Below, piece by piece: positions 23,926 through 35,477 of a stretch of DNA of 64,000 bases. This DNA comes from Luzula sylvatica (lineage: Eukaryota; Streptophyta; Magnoliopsida; Poales; Juncaceae). Position numbers and translations under genes: made by a program. The notes beneath the pieces were generated by a model, which was not told where the DNA came from, did no database searches, and was given only the letters and a program-made list of their open reading frames with translations. How positions within the stretch are numbered: position 1 is the stretch's first letter; the number at the start of each line of letters is the position of its first letter. The stretch covers positions 65,017,570 through 65,081,569 of the forward strand of contig OX326957.1 of assembly GCA_946800325.1 (NCBI GenBank), read 5' to 3'.

Positions 23926-24383
23926 TTGAAGTTGTTTGAGTTTGCCAATTTCAGGAGGAATTTCCCCTGAAATGGAGTTGTCGGTTATGTTTAGCAAAGT
24001 CAAACTCGTGAGTTGGCCAATAGATTTCGGGATGATACCTGAAATCTGGTTTCCTCCAATATAAATTTTATTGATAGTTGATGAAAGATTGCCTATTGAG
24101 GGTGGAATTTCGCCATGTAGATGGTTTTCATCTGCAGCAAGATAATGGAGCTTTGGGCAGTTTGTCAACAAGGTGATAAATTCAAGTTTATCTACTAATC
24201 GATTGAACCCGATATTATAGAACGTGAGATCGTGGAGCTTGTCTAGTCCTGGTGGCACCGGCCCAACAAAGTAATTATGAGACATTCTTATGCTTTGGAT
24301 TTTAGTTACGTTATGAAGTGATGGAGGGATTTGGCCCGTGAATGAGTTATAACAAACATGAGTTATAACAAACATGGTAGACC
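23926..24383 (-). pseudogene. LRR receptor kinase copy 3, LRR-domain fragment
   Basis: The minus strand encodes about 150 residues nearly identical to part of the LRR domain of gene 2 (YNSFTGQIPPSLHNVTKI through ISGEIPPEIG). Similarity stops abruptly at 23926, in the middle of the LRR domain, so the rest of the LRRs, the membrane helix and the kinase are lost. On the other side it runs into a truncated copia LTR at 24382. A 16-bp direct duplication (GAGTTATAACAAACAT) lies at its edge near 24343-24374. The N-terminal piece of the same copy is at 29060-29142. Confidence 0.9.
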
Positions 24384-24540
24384 TTGTACTGTACGTGATG
24401 TAGAGAGTATTAATAAAAAAAAAAAGCTTTGTCCAATCTCTTCTCTGTGTGTGTGTGTGCGTGATTAAAAAAAGGGCAGAAACTTTTGTCCTCTCTCTCT
24501 CCTTGTGATCCATTGATCCATTTTCAATTAAAGTCCAACA
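24382..24540 (+). repeat. truncated 5' LTR
   Basis: Corresponds to the last 159-160 bp of the 3' LTR. The breakpoint with kinase sequence has a 2-bp CC microhomology. Confidence 0.92.
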
Positions 24541-24543
24541 AAT

Positions 24544-24555
24544 TGGCATCAGAGC
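24544..24555 (+). other. copia primer binding site
   Basis: TGGCATCAGAGC, three bases after the LTR end, 11 of 12 matches to the initiator tRNA-Met site. The RT-less copia element at 2546-2557 has the identical site. Confidence 0.87.
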
Positions 24556-24647
24556 TACGGTTATTCGCGAGTGTGCGCGAGTAGAGTTTCGATTATTCGC
24601 GGGTGTGCGCGATAAGATTTCGACGAAGTTTGGAGAAGGAGAAAGCC

Positions 24648-27600
24648 ATGACAAACCAAGGCGGTGTTTTTGGGCTCCCACAAGTTTCGCAACTTATTTT
24701 CGATGGCGAAAATTACGATTATTGGAGTATTAAAATGAAGACTCTTTTGATCGCGCAAGATCTATGGGAAATAGTAGAAGACGGAGTGGACACGGCAAAA
24801 GAAGGAGAAACGTCCGATACGTTGAAAGCAAATAAGAAGAAAGATGCAAAAGCCTTATACTTGATACAACAAGTAATTTCGGATAAATTATTTCCGAGAA
24901 TAATTGGCACTAAAACTTCGAAGGAAGCGTGGGAGATTTTGCAACGAGAATTTCAAGGAAACGAAAAAGTGAGGACGGTTAAACTCTTGACGCTTAAGAG
25001 GGAATTCCAAAACTTGAAGATGAAGGAGAAGGATACCCTCAAAGATTTTTTCTCGAATATTCTGGAAGTGGTAAACCAAATAAAAGGCTTTGGAGAAAAT
25101 TTGACCGATAAATCGGTTTGCGAAAAAATACTTATTAGCCTTTCTTCCAAATACAACAACATGGCGTCTATTATCGAAGAAACCAAAGACCTAGCGACTC
25201 TTAGTGTGCACGACTTGATGGGTTCTTTAGAGAGGCACGAACAACGATTAAATCGAGATACCGAGCAATCTTTGGAGAGTGCGTTCCAATCAAAAACTGC
25301 CGTAACCGAATCATCAAACCAAAATTCGTCCAAGGGAGAATCCTTTCGTGGTAGTCGAAACGGTAGAGGTCGTGGTCGAGGAGGATTTGGAAGAGGAGGA
25401 GGTAGAAGCAATTACCAAAATAACCAAGAGCGATGGTGTGGTGTGTGCAAAAGTTCGACTCATGCCGAGAAAGATTGTTATAACAAAGGAAAGATTCAAT
25501 GTTACAATTGCAAGAAGTTCGGCCATATGAAAAAGGATTGTCGAGTTAAAGCAAATGAACAAGCCAACTATACCGAAGAGAAAATCGACAACGAAAATAT
25601 TTTCTACGCGTGTCAAGCGGCCTTTGAGAAGAAGAATGATGTATGGTACGTCGATAGCGGGTGTAGCAACCATATGACCGGAATCGAATCGGTCTTTAGC
25701 GAAATCGACAAGACGGCGACTACTCAAATTACCATGGGAAATGGTGCGGTTGTTCGATCTAAAGGAAAAGGAACGATTGCGATTGAGTCGAAGAAAGGTC
25801 GGATGTTCATTCGAGATGTGTTGTTTGTTCCGGAGTTGGCGCAAAATTTGTTGAGTGTTGGACAATTGGTTGAGAATGGACACACGGTTCATTTCGAAGG
25901 CGATTCTTGCAGAATTTTTGAGAAGGCGAAAAACGGAAGTCAAGTAATAGCGAATATTAAAATGGAGAAAAATCGAAATTTTCCTCTCACTCTAAAAGCA
26001 TCGAAACTTGTCGCTTTGGCAGCCGGTGCGGAAGATGTGTCGTGGTTGTGGCATAAAAGGCTCGGCCATGTGAATTTTGGGAGTTTGAAATTCTTGAGTA
26101 AGAAAAATATGGTCTACGGTTTACCGAATATTGAAGACAAGGATGATGTGTGTGAGGCGTGTGCTCTCGGTAAAATACATCGAGAATCGTTTCCGAAAGA
26201 AAATGCATGGAGAGCGACAAAACCATTGGAGCTAGTGCATACCGATGTTTGTGGTCCGATGAAGACACCTTCACAAGGCGGTAACCGATATTTCATTATC
26301 TTCATAGACGATTACTCGAGGATGTGTTGATTTATTTCATTAAACAAAAATCCGATGCGTTTTCTATCTTCAAGAAGTTTCAAAGGATGGTTGAGAGGCA
26401 AAGTGGATGCTTCATCAAGAAGTTACGAAGTGATCGAGGCGGCGAATACAACTCTAAAGAGTTCGACAAATTTTGTCAAGATATTGGCTTGGAGAGACAA
26501 TTGACGGTTGGGTATACACCCGAGCAAAATGGTGTTGCCGAAAGGAAGAATCGGACAATCGTTGAGATGTCACGGGCGATGTTGAATGAGAAGAGCCTTC
26601 CGACTAATTTTTGGGCCGAGGCAGCGAGTACCTCGGTTTATTTGTTAAATCGATGTCCGACAAAAGCGGTGAAAGATAAAACGCCGTTTGAATTATGGTC
26701 CGGTGGAAGAAAACCATCGGTCAATCACTTGCGAATTTTCGGATCTATTTGCTATGCGCATGTTCCGAAAGAGATGAGACACAAGCTTGAAGAAAAAGGA
26801 GAAAAGTGTGTCTTCGTGGGTTATAGCTCACAATCAAAGGGTTATAGACTCTTTAGTTTGAAAAGAAATAAAATAATAACGAGTCGCGATGTGATTTTCA
26901 ATGAAAAGGATAAGTGGAATTGGAAGGGAAAAGGAGTTGACGATGTCCCGGTTGTAGTAGAAGAAAAACAATCTGAGCCGCGAGTTGAGAAAAATAATGA
27001 TGAAGACGAAAGCGAAGAAGAAGAAGAAATACCGCGGTCTCCTCCAACAAATATCGCGTCGAGTCCCTCCACACGAAAACCAACGCCGGTAAAAATGAGA
27101 AGATTGAGTGAAATCTATATGAATTGTAATTTTTGTGTAGTAGAGCCGACATGTTTCGAGCAAGCGGTTCAAGAAGAAGTATGGAGAAAAGCGATGGAAG
27201 AAGAAATAAAGATGATTAAGAAAAACGAGACTTGGGAGTTAGTCGAGAAACCGAACGAGAAAGGTGTAATCGGTTTAAAGTGGATCTATAAGACGAAAAC
27301 GAATCCGGATGGATCGGTTCAAAAATACAAGGCGAGATTAGTTGCTAAAGGATACTCGCAGAAACCCGGTACCGACTACCAAGAGACGTTTGCGCCGGTG
27401 GCAAGACACGAGACGATTCGGTTGTTGATTGCATTGGCGGCGCATAAAGGTTGGAAGTTATACCAACTTGATGTAAAATCTGCTTTTCTAAATGGCGTAT
27501 TAAAAGAAGAGGTCTACGTGGAGCAACCGCAAGGGTTTGTGGTTGACGAAGACGACAACAAGGTGTACAAATTGAAGAAAGCTTTGTATGGGCTGAAACA

Positions 27601-28693
27601 AGCACCCCGTGCATGGTATAGCAATATCGATTCTTACTTCACCGAAAAAGGGTTTAAAAGGAGTCCGAGTGAACCAACCCTTTATATCAAGCAAGGCAAA
27701 ATCGGTATGATTATCGTTTCTCTTTATGTGGATGATTTAATTGTGACCGGTAGTGACGAAAAGATGGTGCGAGAATTCAAGGAGGATATGTTGAAGAAAT
27801 ACGAGATGAACGATTTGGGGTTACTTCATTATTTTTTGGGTATCGAGATTAATCAAAGAGAAGATGGAGTTTTCATTTCGCAAACGAAGTATGCTCAAAA
27901 TATTCTCGCCAAATTTAAAATGGAGAATTGTAATCCGGTGACGATACCGATTTTGGTGAATGAAAAGATGACGAAAGAAGATGGAAGTGGTGAAGCCGAT
28001 GAATCGATCTATAGAAGCTTAGTTGGTAGCTTATTATACATTGCCGTTACAAGACCCGACATTATGTATGGTGTGGGTTTGTTATCTCGGTTCATGAGTA
28101 AGCCGAGTAAATTACACTTTGGAGTTGCAAAGAGGTTGTTGCGATACATACAAGGTACCAAAGATTTCGGTCTTATGTATGAGAAGAAAGCGGAAGCGAA
28201 GATAGAGTTGGTTGGATTTTGCGATAGCGATTGGGCCGGTAGTGTGGATGATATGAGAAGCACATCCGGTTACGCATTTACCCTCGAATCAGGTATATTT
28301 TCATGGGCCTCGAAGAAGCAAGAACGAGTCGCGCTTTCAACGGCGGAGGCGGAATACGTGTCGGCAAATGAAGCCGCGAAACAAGTTGAATGGTTGAGAA
28401 AGGTGTTAGAAGACATGGGGGAGAAACAAGAAACCGCAACGGTTCTCTTTTGCGATAATCAATCCGCGATAGCCATGTCAAAAGATTCCGTTTTCCATAG
28501 TCGAACCAAGCATATCAAGTTACGACATCACTTTATTCGAGAGGTGGTTGGAGATGACGAACTTATCGTCAAGCATGTAAAATCCGAAAATCAATTGGCG
28601 GATATTTTTACCAAGGCACTTCCGATCGAGAAGTTTATTCGCTTTCGAGAATCGATGGGCATGACAAGCAAAAACATTAAGGGGGAGTATTAA
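24648..28693 (+). pseudogene. copia Gag-Pol polyprotein, one frameshift
   Basis: The start at 24648 (MTNQGGVFGL) is preferred to an in-frame ATG at 24603 because Gag similarity begins there. Order: Gag; an RG-rich region; two zinc-knuckle-like motifs, including CYNCKKFGHMKKDC at about residue 285; protease with DSG (residue 336) in place of DTG; integrase with [11 protein letters not shown] and [10 protein letters not shown]; reverse transcriptase with YVDD (about 27725-27736); and RNase H with the SDWAG, AEAEY and DNQSA motifs. A one-base frameshift at about 26320-26330, inside the integrase core, splits it into frames 24603-26330 and 26324-28693. No other break was seen, so it is only just disabled. 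Confidence 0.93.
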
Positions 28694-29059
28694 AATTAAT
28701 GCTTTAATATTTTAAATAATAATATTATTAATATTTTGGACAGGATAATTAAGTTAAATAAATAGAAGTATCTAGAATATTATTAAGGGGATGTCTATTA
28801 AATTAAAAGATGTCTATTAATAAAAGGGTGTATGTAGTTAGGATTTGTTAAATGATAAGGTGTCTCTTTGGAGATGGGTATCATGCTATTTAAATATTTC
28901 CTTGTACTGTACGTGATGTAGAGAGTATTAATAAAAAAAAAAAAGCTTTGTCCAATCTCTTCTCTGTGTGTGTGTGTGCGTGATTAAAAAAAGGGCAGAA
29001 ACTTTTGTCCTCTCTCTCTCCTTGTGATCCATTGATCCATTTTCAATTAAAGTCCAACA
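28688..29059 (+). repeat. complete 3' LTR
   Basis: 372 bp, beginning TATTAAAATTAA (normally TG, here TA) and ending AAAGTCCAACA. The stop codon of the polyprotein overlaps its first bases. Confidence 0.92.
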
Positions 29060-29142
29060 GATTGAACCAATGGGAGAAGGGATTGAGAAAACAGATGAAT
29101 GGAAAATATAAAGAGAATCATTGAGAACTTACGAGACTCCAT
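29060..29142 (-). pseudogene. LRR receptor kinase copy 3, N-terminal fragment
   Basis: The minus strand begins with an ATG at 29142-29140 and encodes about 27 residues of the signal peptide (MESRKFSMILFIF...), matching gene 1 and gene 2 before the copia LTR interrupts it. Residues from about 28 to 277 of the parent protein are missing between here and the LRR fragment at 23926-24383. The TATA box and upstream region (to about 29460) are still recognisable, so a transcript could start here but would run into the copia element in antisense. Confidence 0.9.
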
Positions 29143-29541
29143 GACGAGCAATAGAGAATAATGTTACTGGTAAAGGGAAATGGGTGAATAAAATAGAGGC
29201 CAGATATGGTGTCCTGAGTTTCCCACCACCACCCTCTGTTAATATCGGAGTTGTGGAATTTATAATGCATTCATGTGGTTCTTGGTTTGCGAAAGCAACA
29301 CACCAAGACTTTGTCTTAGTTTTGCTGAGTTCAAGAGAGAAGACTAGGTAAAAAGGTTGGCTAAATTGTGGACTTCTAGAAACATGGCCCAAACAGTGCG
29401 ACAAGAGGAAATTTGTCCGAATTTTCTTCTGAATTTTTTTGAATCATACACATCTTGTAACAACAAGTCTTGTCGAGACACCAAGAATTTAAAATTGAAG
29501 ATAAAGGCAGAAAAAATGGAAAATATACCCGAAAAAATTAT

Positions 29542-32320
29542 TCTCCCTTTAAATAGTGAATGTTTTTGAGCTCTCACGTTGAGCCACCTCATCTTTGATT
29601 TTCTATCACACATATTACTATTTATATAATTTCCATATTTATTTTATGATTTGATTATATTCATTAATTTATATCATGTTTTACCAATGTTTTAAATTGC
29701 GATATTGCGGTCCATTGCGGTCGGGTCTTTTTTGCAGCGGATTGCGTTTGCGGGCGCAATAACCTTATTGCGGACAGTCGTTGCGATAAAAAATTATGTA
29801 AAAATAATAGTTTATTTAAATATATTTTTCACAATATTTTTTATCACCAATAATATCATAAAATTTTCTTTATAATTTTCTTCTAAAAAGAATAAAAAAG
29901 TTGATTGTCCATGAACTTTTTCAATGTAAATAAAAGTTGATCATAAAATTTCCATTAAAATAGAAATTATACGGGATCTTTGGAATTGTATTTTGTTGAA
30001 GAATTTTTTGTCGACATCCTAAAAATATCAAAACACTATAACTCAAATTTTAAATCTAAACATAAATGAAATACAATGAAAATTACTAAATTCATACATT
30101 TATAGATGAAAATGACACATTTTAGAAGTTATATACGTTATGAGCATATTTTATCAAATATTTTGATAATAAAACATGGAAACTAAGTATTAAATAATCA
30201 CAAAATTTATGTTATAATATTTATATTAAATAATTCTCGATAAAATTACTTTAACGTGTATTTTGTGTTTAATTTAGGGTAAAAGACAAAATTTCACAAA
30301 TTCAAGCCCATCACTGCATTCCTCTCTTCGAGACGAGCGATTTCGATATAAATTTCATGTAATTTGGTGGAAGGATGAGAAAATTACAACGATTTGAATA
30401 TTATCCGCAATATCATCCGATATATCCGCAATATTACCGATATCTCGCCGATATCTCGCCGCAATTTCCGCAATATCGGAAAAACGCTATATGCCGCAAT
30501 ATTTCGTTGCGAAATTGCGATTCTAAATCCCAGGCCGCAATATCCGCAATATCGCCGCAATATCGCCGCAATTTTAAACACTGTGTTTTACCCATTTAAC
30601 CATTTAATAATTTATTTTATGATCTTTATATCATGTTCTACCTTAATTATATTAATATTTATATCATGTTTTCATATTTATTTTATGATTTCATATTTAT
30701 TTTGTGATTTGATATTCATTAATTTATATCATGCTTTACTCTTGTAATATTTTTTTCATATTTGTTTTGTGATATTCATTAATTTATTTTATGATATGAT
30801 TTCATATTTATTTTGTGATTTCATTAATTTATATCATGCTTTACGCATTTAATAATTTTCATATTTTTTGTGATATTCATTAATTTATTTTATGATATTA
30901 TATCAAATTACACATTTAATAATTTTTGTTCTTCCTTTAAAGAGTGGATGTTTTTGAGCTCTCACATTTTGAGCCACCTCATCTTTGAGTTTCTATCACA
31001 CATATTAATATTTATATAATTTCCATATTTATTTTATGATTTGATTATATCCATTAATTTATATCATGTTTTACCCATTTAACCATTTAATAATTTATTT
31101 TGTGATCTTTATATCATGTTCTACCTTAATTATATTAATATTTATATCATGTTTTCATATTTATTTTATGATTTTTGTTCTCCCTTTAAAGAGTGGATGT
31201 TTTTGAGCTCTCACATTGAACCACCTCATCTTTGACTTTCTATCACACATATTAATATTTATATAATTTCCATATTTATTTTATGATTTGATTATATCCA
31301 TTAATTTATATCATGTTTTACCCATTTAACCATTTAATAATTTATTTTATGATCTTTATATCATGTTCTACCTTAATTATATTAATATTTATATGATGTT
31401 TTCATATTTATTTTATGATTTCATATTTATTTTGTGATTTGATATTCATTAATTTATATAATGCTTTACGCATTTAATAACTTTTTCATATTTGTTTTGT
31501 GCTATTCATTAATTTATTTTATAATATGATTTCATATTTATTTTGTGATTTCATTAATTTATATCATGTTTTACGCATTTAATAATTTTCATATTTTTTG
31601 TGATATTCATTAATTTATTTTATGATATTATATCAAATTACACATTTAATAATTTTCATATTGGTTTTATGATATTTTTTCTGTAAACATAACAAACAAT
31701 TAATAAGTGAATCCGCAATTTTTTATCTAATACAAAAAAATTACATTAAAAATCCCACATTGAGCCACCTCATCTCTTTGATTTTCTATCACACATTATA
31801 TAATTTCCATGTTTATTTTATGATTTGATTATATCCATTAATTTATATCATGTTTTACCCATTTAACCATTTAAGAATTTGTTTTATGATCTTTATATCA
31901 TGTACTACCTTATAAATTATATTAATATTTATATCATGTTTTCATATTTATTGTATGATTTCATATTTATTTTGTGATTTGATATTCATTAATTTCTATC
32001 AAGTTTTATGCATTGAATAATTTTTCATTTGTTTTGTGCTATTCATTAATTTATTTTATGATATGATTTCATATTTATTTTGTGATTTCATTAATTTATA
32101 TCATGCTTTACGCATTTAATAATTTTCATATTTTTTGTGATATTCATTAATTTATTTTATGATATTATATCAAATTACACATTTAATAATTTTCATATTG
32201 ATTTTATGATATTTTTTCTGTAAACATAACAAATAACAATTAATAAGTGAATACATAATCTTTTATCTAATACAAATAATTACATTAAAAATTCCAGCGA
32301 AGCGCGGACAAATTTCCTAG
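29542..32320 (+). mobile_element. Helitron-like element with internally repeated copies
   Basis: The 3' end has CCAGCGAAGCGCGG (32294-32307), an imperfect form of a GC-rich terminal hairpin, then CTAG at 32317-32320 followed by a host T, the Helitron CTRR^T signature. The probable 5' end is TCTCCCTTTAAATAG at 29542. Sequence from the 5' end recurs at about 30930 and 31170 (CTTTAAAGAGTGGATG, GAGCTCTCAC, CCACCTCATCTTTGA) and, shortened, at about 31755, so this is a head-to-tail array of partly truncated copies. There is no Rep-helicase gene, so it is non-autonomous. The hAT-type element at 29685-30583 is nested in it. Confidence 0.65.
29685..30583. mobile_element. hAT-type MITE with ATATTGCGG-rich ends
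   Basis: The ends are CAATGTTTTAAATTGCG on the left and, reversed, CAGTGTTTAAAATTGCGG on the right. They are flanked by a perfect 8-bp duplication TGTTTTAC (29677-29684 and 30584-30591). Both ends carry dense repeats of ATATTGCGG / CCGCAATAT. The empty target (CATGTTTTACCCATTTAACC) is present in the neighbouring Helitron repeats near 31065 and 31313. No transposase. Confidence 0.85.
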
Positions 32321-32321
32321 T

Positions 32322-32454
32322 AGTCATGAAAGGAGATGTAGAGGATACCTTAATATCAATTATAAAGCATAAGAAAGAGAGGATGTTGGTGAAGAAAAAG
32401 AAAAAGGTAATAGAAAAACAAGTACAAAAGAAAGTAGTGAAGTTGAGAGTTGAT
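32322..32454 (+). pseudogene. fragment of a lysine-rich frame, possibly LINE-related
   Basis: Encodes about 44 residues in one open frame, from MKGDVEDTLISII through a Lys-rich stretch. It is interrupted by the MITE at 32455 and continues after it for a few codons. By position and strand it could belong to the same relic as 33334-34174. The family is not firmly recognised. Confidence 0.35.
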
Positions 32455-33143
32455 TAGGGATGTCAATGGGTCGGGTTCGGGTCGGGTATAGGCTCACCCA
32501 TACCCTTACCCATCTTAATCGGATAATACCCATATCCGACCCGTCAAGTAAACGGGTAATTTTACCCGTCCCGTTTATTATCCGCGGGTTTTCGGATTAC
32601 CCACGGAGATTTTTACCCATACCTAAATATATACAAAAACATTAAAATATATTAACGAAAAATATATTTTTTCAAATTAAAATATTACCACATAACATAA
32701 TAATATCATAAAATACACAACGAATATTTTTAAGTAGAAATTATTTTATGAAACTAAAATTGATAGAAACAAGAAATAGATGTAAAAAAATAAATAAATA
32801 AACATGAATCTAGGAATTTATTTATTTTAGTTTTATTTACTAAACAAATGGAAAAAATAAAAATAAATTGTACAACAAAGAACAGTAGAAAAAAAATCGA
32901 TTAAACCCATTTAAAAAACAACAAAAATAATAAAATATATATTAAAATATTAATATAACTATGATTATTAATGACCGGGTTCGGGTCGGGTACGACCTCA
33001 CCCATATCCTACCCGTACCCGTGCCGGATATTTTTTAATCGGGTAATACCCGACCCGCGGGTAGGATTAATCGGGTATTACCCGACCCGTCCGGATCGGA
33101 TACCCATCGGGCACGGGTATTGCCCAACCCATTGACATCCCTA
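32455..33143. mobile_element. hAT-type MITE, 689 bp, perfect ends
   Basis: Inverted ends TAGGGATGTCAATGGGT (left) and its complement (right) are flanked by a perfect 8-bp duplication GAGTTGAT (32447-32454 and 33144-33151). GGGTCGGGT/ACCCGTACCC-type subterminal motifs are clustered at both ends, with an AT-rich, gene-free centre. Good TIR preservation suggests a relatively young insertion. Confidence 0.92.
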
Positions 33144-33333
33144 GAGTTGATGGAGAGAGAAAGGAATGGAGGGTAAAAAACAGAAACAATGAGAAGGAGA
33201 TTATGGTAAATAAACCCACATCTGAAGTTGACCTAATTACTGGATCTTTAAGAAAAGGAGAAAGACAGATTCTTTTTTTTTTTTAGAAAGACAGATTCTT
33301 ATTAGGGGATTAAAATTCAGCAATAATATAGAG

Positions 33334-34174
33334 TTGTTTGATTGGAGTGATACTTTCTTTATTTCTCCAATTGAAAAGGGCCTAATTGCAAAATGTTTAC
33401 ATAATAGGGATAGAATTATTAGTACTCATTGTACTGTAAATCTTACCACTGTATCACAGATAATGAATTTGGCAATTATTAATGTGAGAGATAAATGGGC
33501 CATCATCTCAAAACCTAATAAGTCACTGCTTAATCAATTAATAAGGAAGATGAAGGAAATGGGAGGAAAAAACATAATCAGTATGGAAACATTCAAGTAG
33601 ACTGTAGAAGTAAGAGAAGCAGTAGAGACGGAAAGTGGGGTGGTAGAGAAAGAAAGAGAGATAGTAGTAGAGGTGAGTGATGAAATACCTACTGAGCAAT
33701 ATGAGGAAGATGTGCAATTCCATGAGGTAATAATTGATCATTGTGGGAAAGAGGTACAAGTCCATGAGATATTAATTGATCACTGTGAGGAAGATGTGCA
33801 AGTAGAAAATGAGAAAGAAACAGAAGAGAGAGAGAGAAAGAACATATGTACAAGGAGATAAAGAAGCAAAAGAGATAGATAATGTTAATATAATAAGAGG
33901 AATTAATACCATGGATTCAAAGGTTGAAGATGGACATGAAATTTCAAATTTTACTACTGAAGATATTAATTGCTCCCCTAGATTGGATTCAAAATATCCA
34001 AGTCCCGGACTTATCTCACATGACCTAAATTCCAAAAATACAAAAGGTAAATCAGTATTGATAAATCAAGACCAAAATCATAAAATTCACAGAAATGAGG
34101 TAAAGAAGAAAATGGGGAGTAAGGAGACAATGGAGGAGAATAGAAGGAGTACCAGATTGCAAAGAAAGCTCTGA
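33334..34174 (+). pseudogene. decayed LINE ORF1-like relic (uncertain)
   Basis: Three successive frames (33334-33600, 33640-33861 and 33809-34174) together look like one decayed, very charged protein. The first is 88 residues, beginning MFDWSDTFFISPIEKG. The others are Glu/Lys/Asp-rich and end with RRSTRLQRKL. The strand and relative position upstream of LINE endonuclease sequence (43243 on) suggest the first open frame of a plant LINE. No zinc knuckle or RNA-binding motif was seen, so this is an inference from position and composition. Confidence 0.35.
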
Positions 34175-34179
34175 TGCGT

Positions 34180-34400
34180 CAAATTCAAAAATTCTGCAGC
34201 GGCTACCGCCTCTGTAGTAATATTGGGTCGGTGAATATTTGGGTCCGCCCACCCCTACAGCCTGCAGCGGCCCGCCCCAACAACTCTGACCGCCCCAAAA
34301 AGCTCTTGCTACTGCCCGCCCCAATAAACCGTCCCTAAACGCTGTTTTGGGTCCGCCCGCCCCAAAACTCACCGACCCAAAATTCCTGCCACCAGTGTTT
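34180..34400. repeat. CCGCCCCAA-type clustered motifs
   Basis: An abrupt GC-rich stretch with repeated CCGCCC, CCGCCCCAA and CTGCAGCGGC motifs. This is typical of subterminal repeats of a large DNA transposon and could mark the left end of the CACTA element that supplied the transposase at 41243-43235. No terminal inverted repeat was identified. Confidence 0.4.
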
Positions 34401-35459
34401 TCTGTTCCCCACTGTTCAATCTCTTATTTAATACATTCTAACCCCTCTCTCATTCTTTTCCCTCCCCTCCGGCTTCGTTTGTTCTTGTAACCCTAACCCT
34501 AGCCCCCAAATAGCCTCTCTCAGAAGCGCTTTCAGATCTGCTCCATCTTAATTTGTTTGTTTGAGGAAGAAGGCATGGAGACATGATTTCGGTTTGAAGG
34601 TTTGAATCCTCTATTAGTTTAATTTTAATTTTAATTCAAGTATGTAGTGATTTCCGTTTGAAGGCATGTAAAATCATTAATTGATTTATAATTTTATGTT
34701 CGATTTTTTACTGTTGTTACAAAAAAAATTCGAATTTATAACATTTCTGATTTTTTTTTAAGATTTTGGCAACAATTTTTGAGTTTTTATAGTAATTTTT
34801 TTTGTTACTGAAAGTTACTTATTTTAATTTTTTCAATTTTTTTTATTGTAAAATCTGTCGTTTTGATTTGGCTTTTTTTTACTGCAGAAATCTTATTTGG
34901 TGCTGTAAAATTTTTGATTTGGGGTTTTTTGTTCGAATTTTTACTTTCAAAATTTATCGTTTGTGATTATAACATTTTTCGAATTTTTTGTTTGAACTTT
35001 TTTCGAATTTATAACATTTCTGATTTGTTTTTAAGCTTTTGTCTAAAAAATTTAATGTTTTACAATATTTATTTTTTTCTTCTGAAAGTTCAATTTAACT
35101 GTAAAATTTCCGTCCCTTTTTTTTTACTATAAAATCTGTCCCTTTTTTATACTTTAAAATTTGTGGACATTTTTTTGTACTGTAAAATTTCTGTCGACTT
35201 GATTTTGGTATTTTTGAATACATTGTTTAATTCTTATAAAACTTTTTTTGTGCATGTATAATCGATTTGTATTTTTAATTATTATTTCCTATAAAAATTC
35301 AACTGTCATTTTTATTTTTATTTTTTCGAATTTTTCTTGTTTTCGGAATTTATATTCGTGTTGCAAAATCGATGTGTTTTCAATATTATTTAGAAGTTAA
35401 AAAAATGTTGTGTTTTCAAAACTGGCAGATACATTTTTATGTGCTGAGACATTTGGAAG
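34401..35459 (+). other. leader-like sequence and T-rich intron-like DNA
   Basis: 34440-34560 is pyrimidine-rich and gene-leader-like; the rest is T-rich with no coding potential. Together with 40460-41242 it flanks the CACTA insertion at 35463, and may be the 5' leader or intron of the transposase gene downstream. Confidence 0.35.
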
Positions 35460-35477
35460 CAACACTACTAGAAACAG

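Larger units (their letters stand above)
24382..29059 (+). mobile_element. Ty1/copia LTR retrotransposon, nearly complete, 5' LTR truncated
   Basis: A full-length gag-pol region lies between a 159-bp remnant of the 5' LTR (24382-24540) and a complete 372-bp 3' LTR (28688-29059). The primer site TGGCATCAGAGC is at 24544-24555, and the tract AAGGGGGAG precedes the 3' LTR. The 159 bp shared by the two LTRs are identical except for one A in a homopolymer, so insertion was very recent. It lies inside receptor-kinase copy 3. The first 212 bp of the 5' LTR and about 730 bp of adjacent kinase-gene sequence are missing together, as expected of one deletion across the junction. Confidence 0.93.

Noticed and set aside
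23908..24681. 257-residue minus-strand frame joining an LRR segment to other sequence
   Set aside because: It is antisense through a copia leader and LTR remnant before reaching the LRR relic; only the LRR part is a true homologue.
33640..33861. Acidic frame with repeated EVQVHEILIDHCEEDVQ-like units as a real gene
   Set aside because: Overlapping broken frames and no start context; better explained as a decayed relic.
34485..34505. AACCCTAACCCTAG, telomere-like
   Set aside because: Only two units; common in plant 5' leaders, not a telomere.
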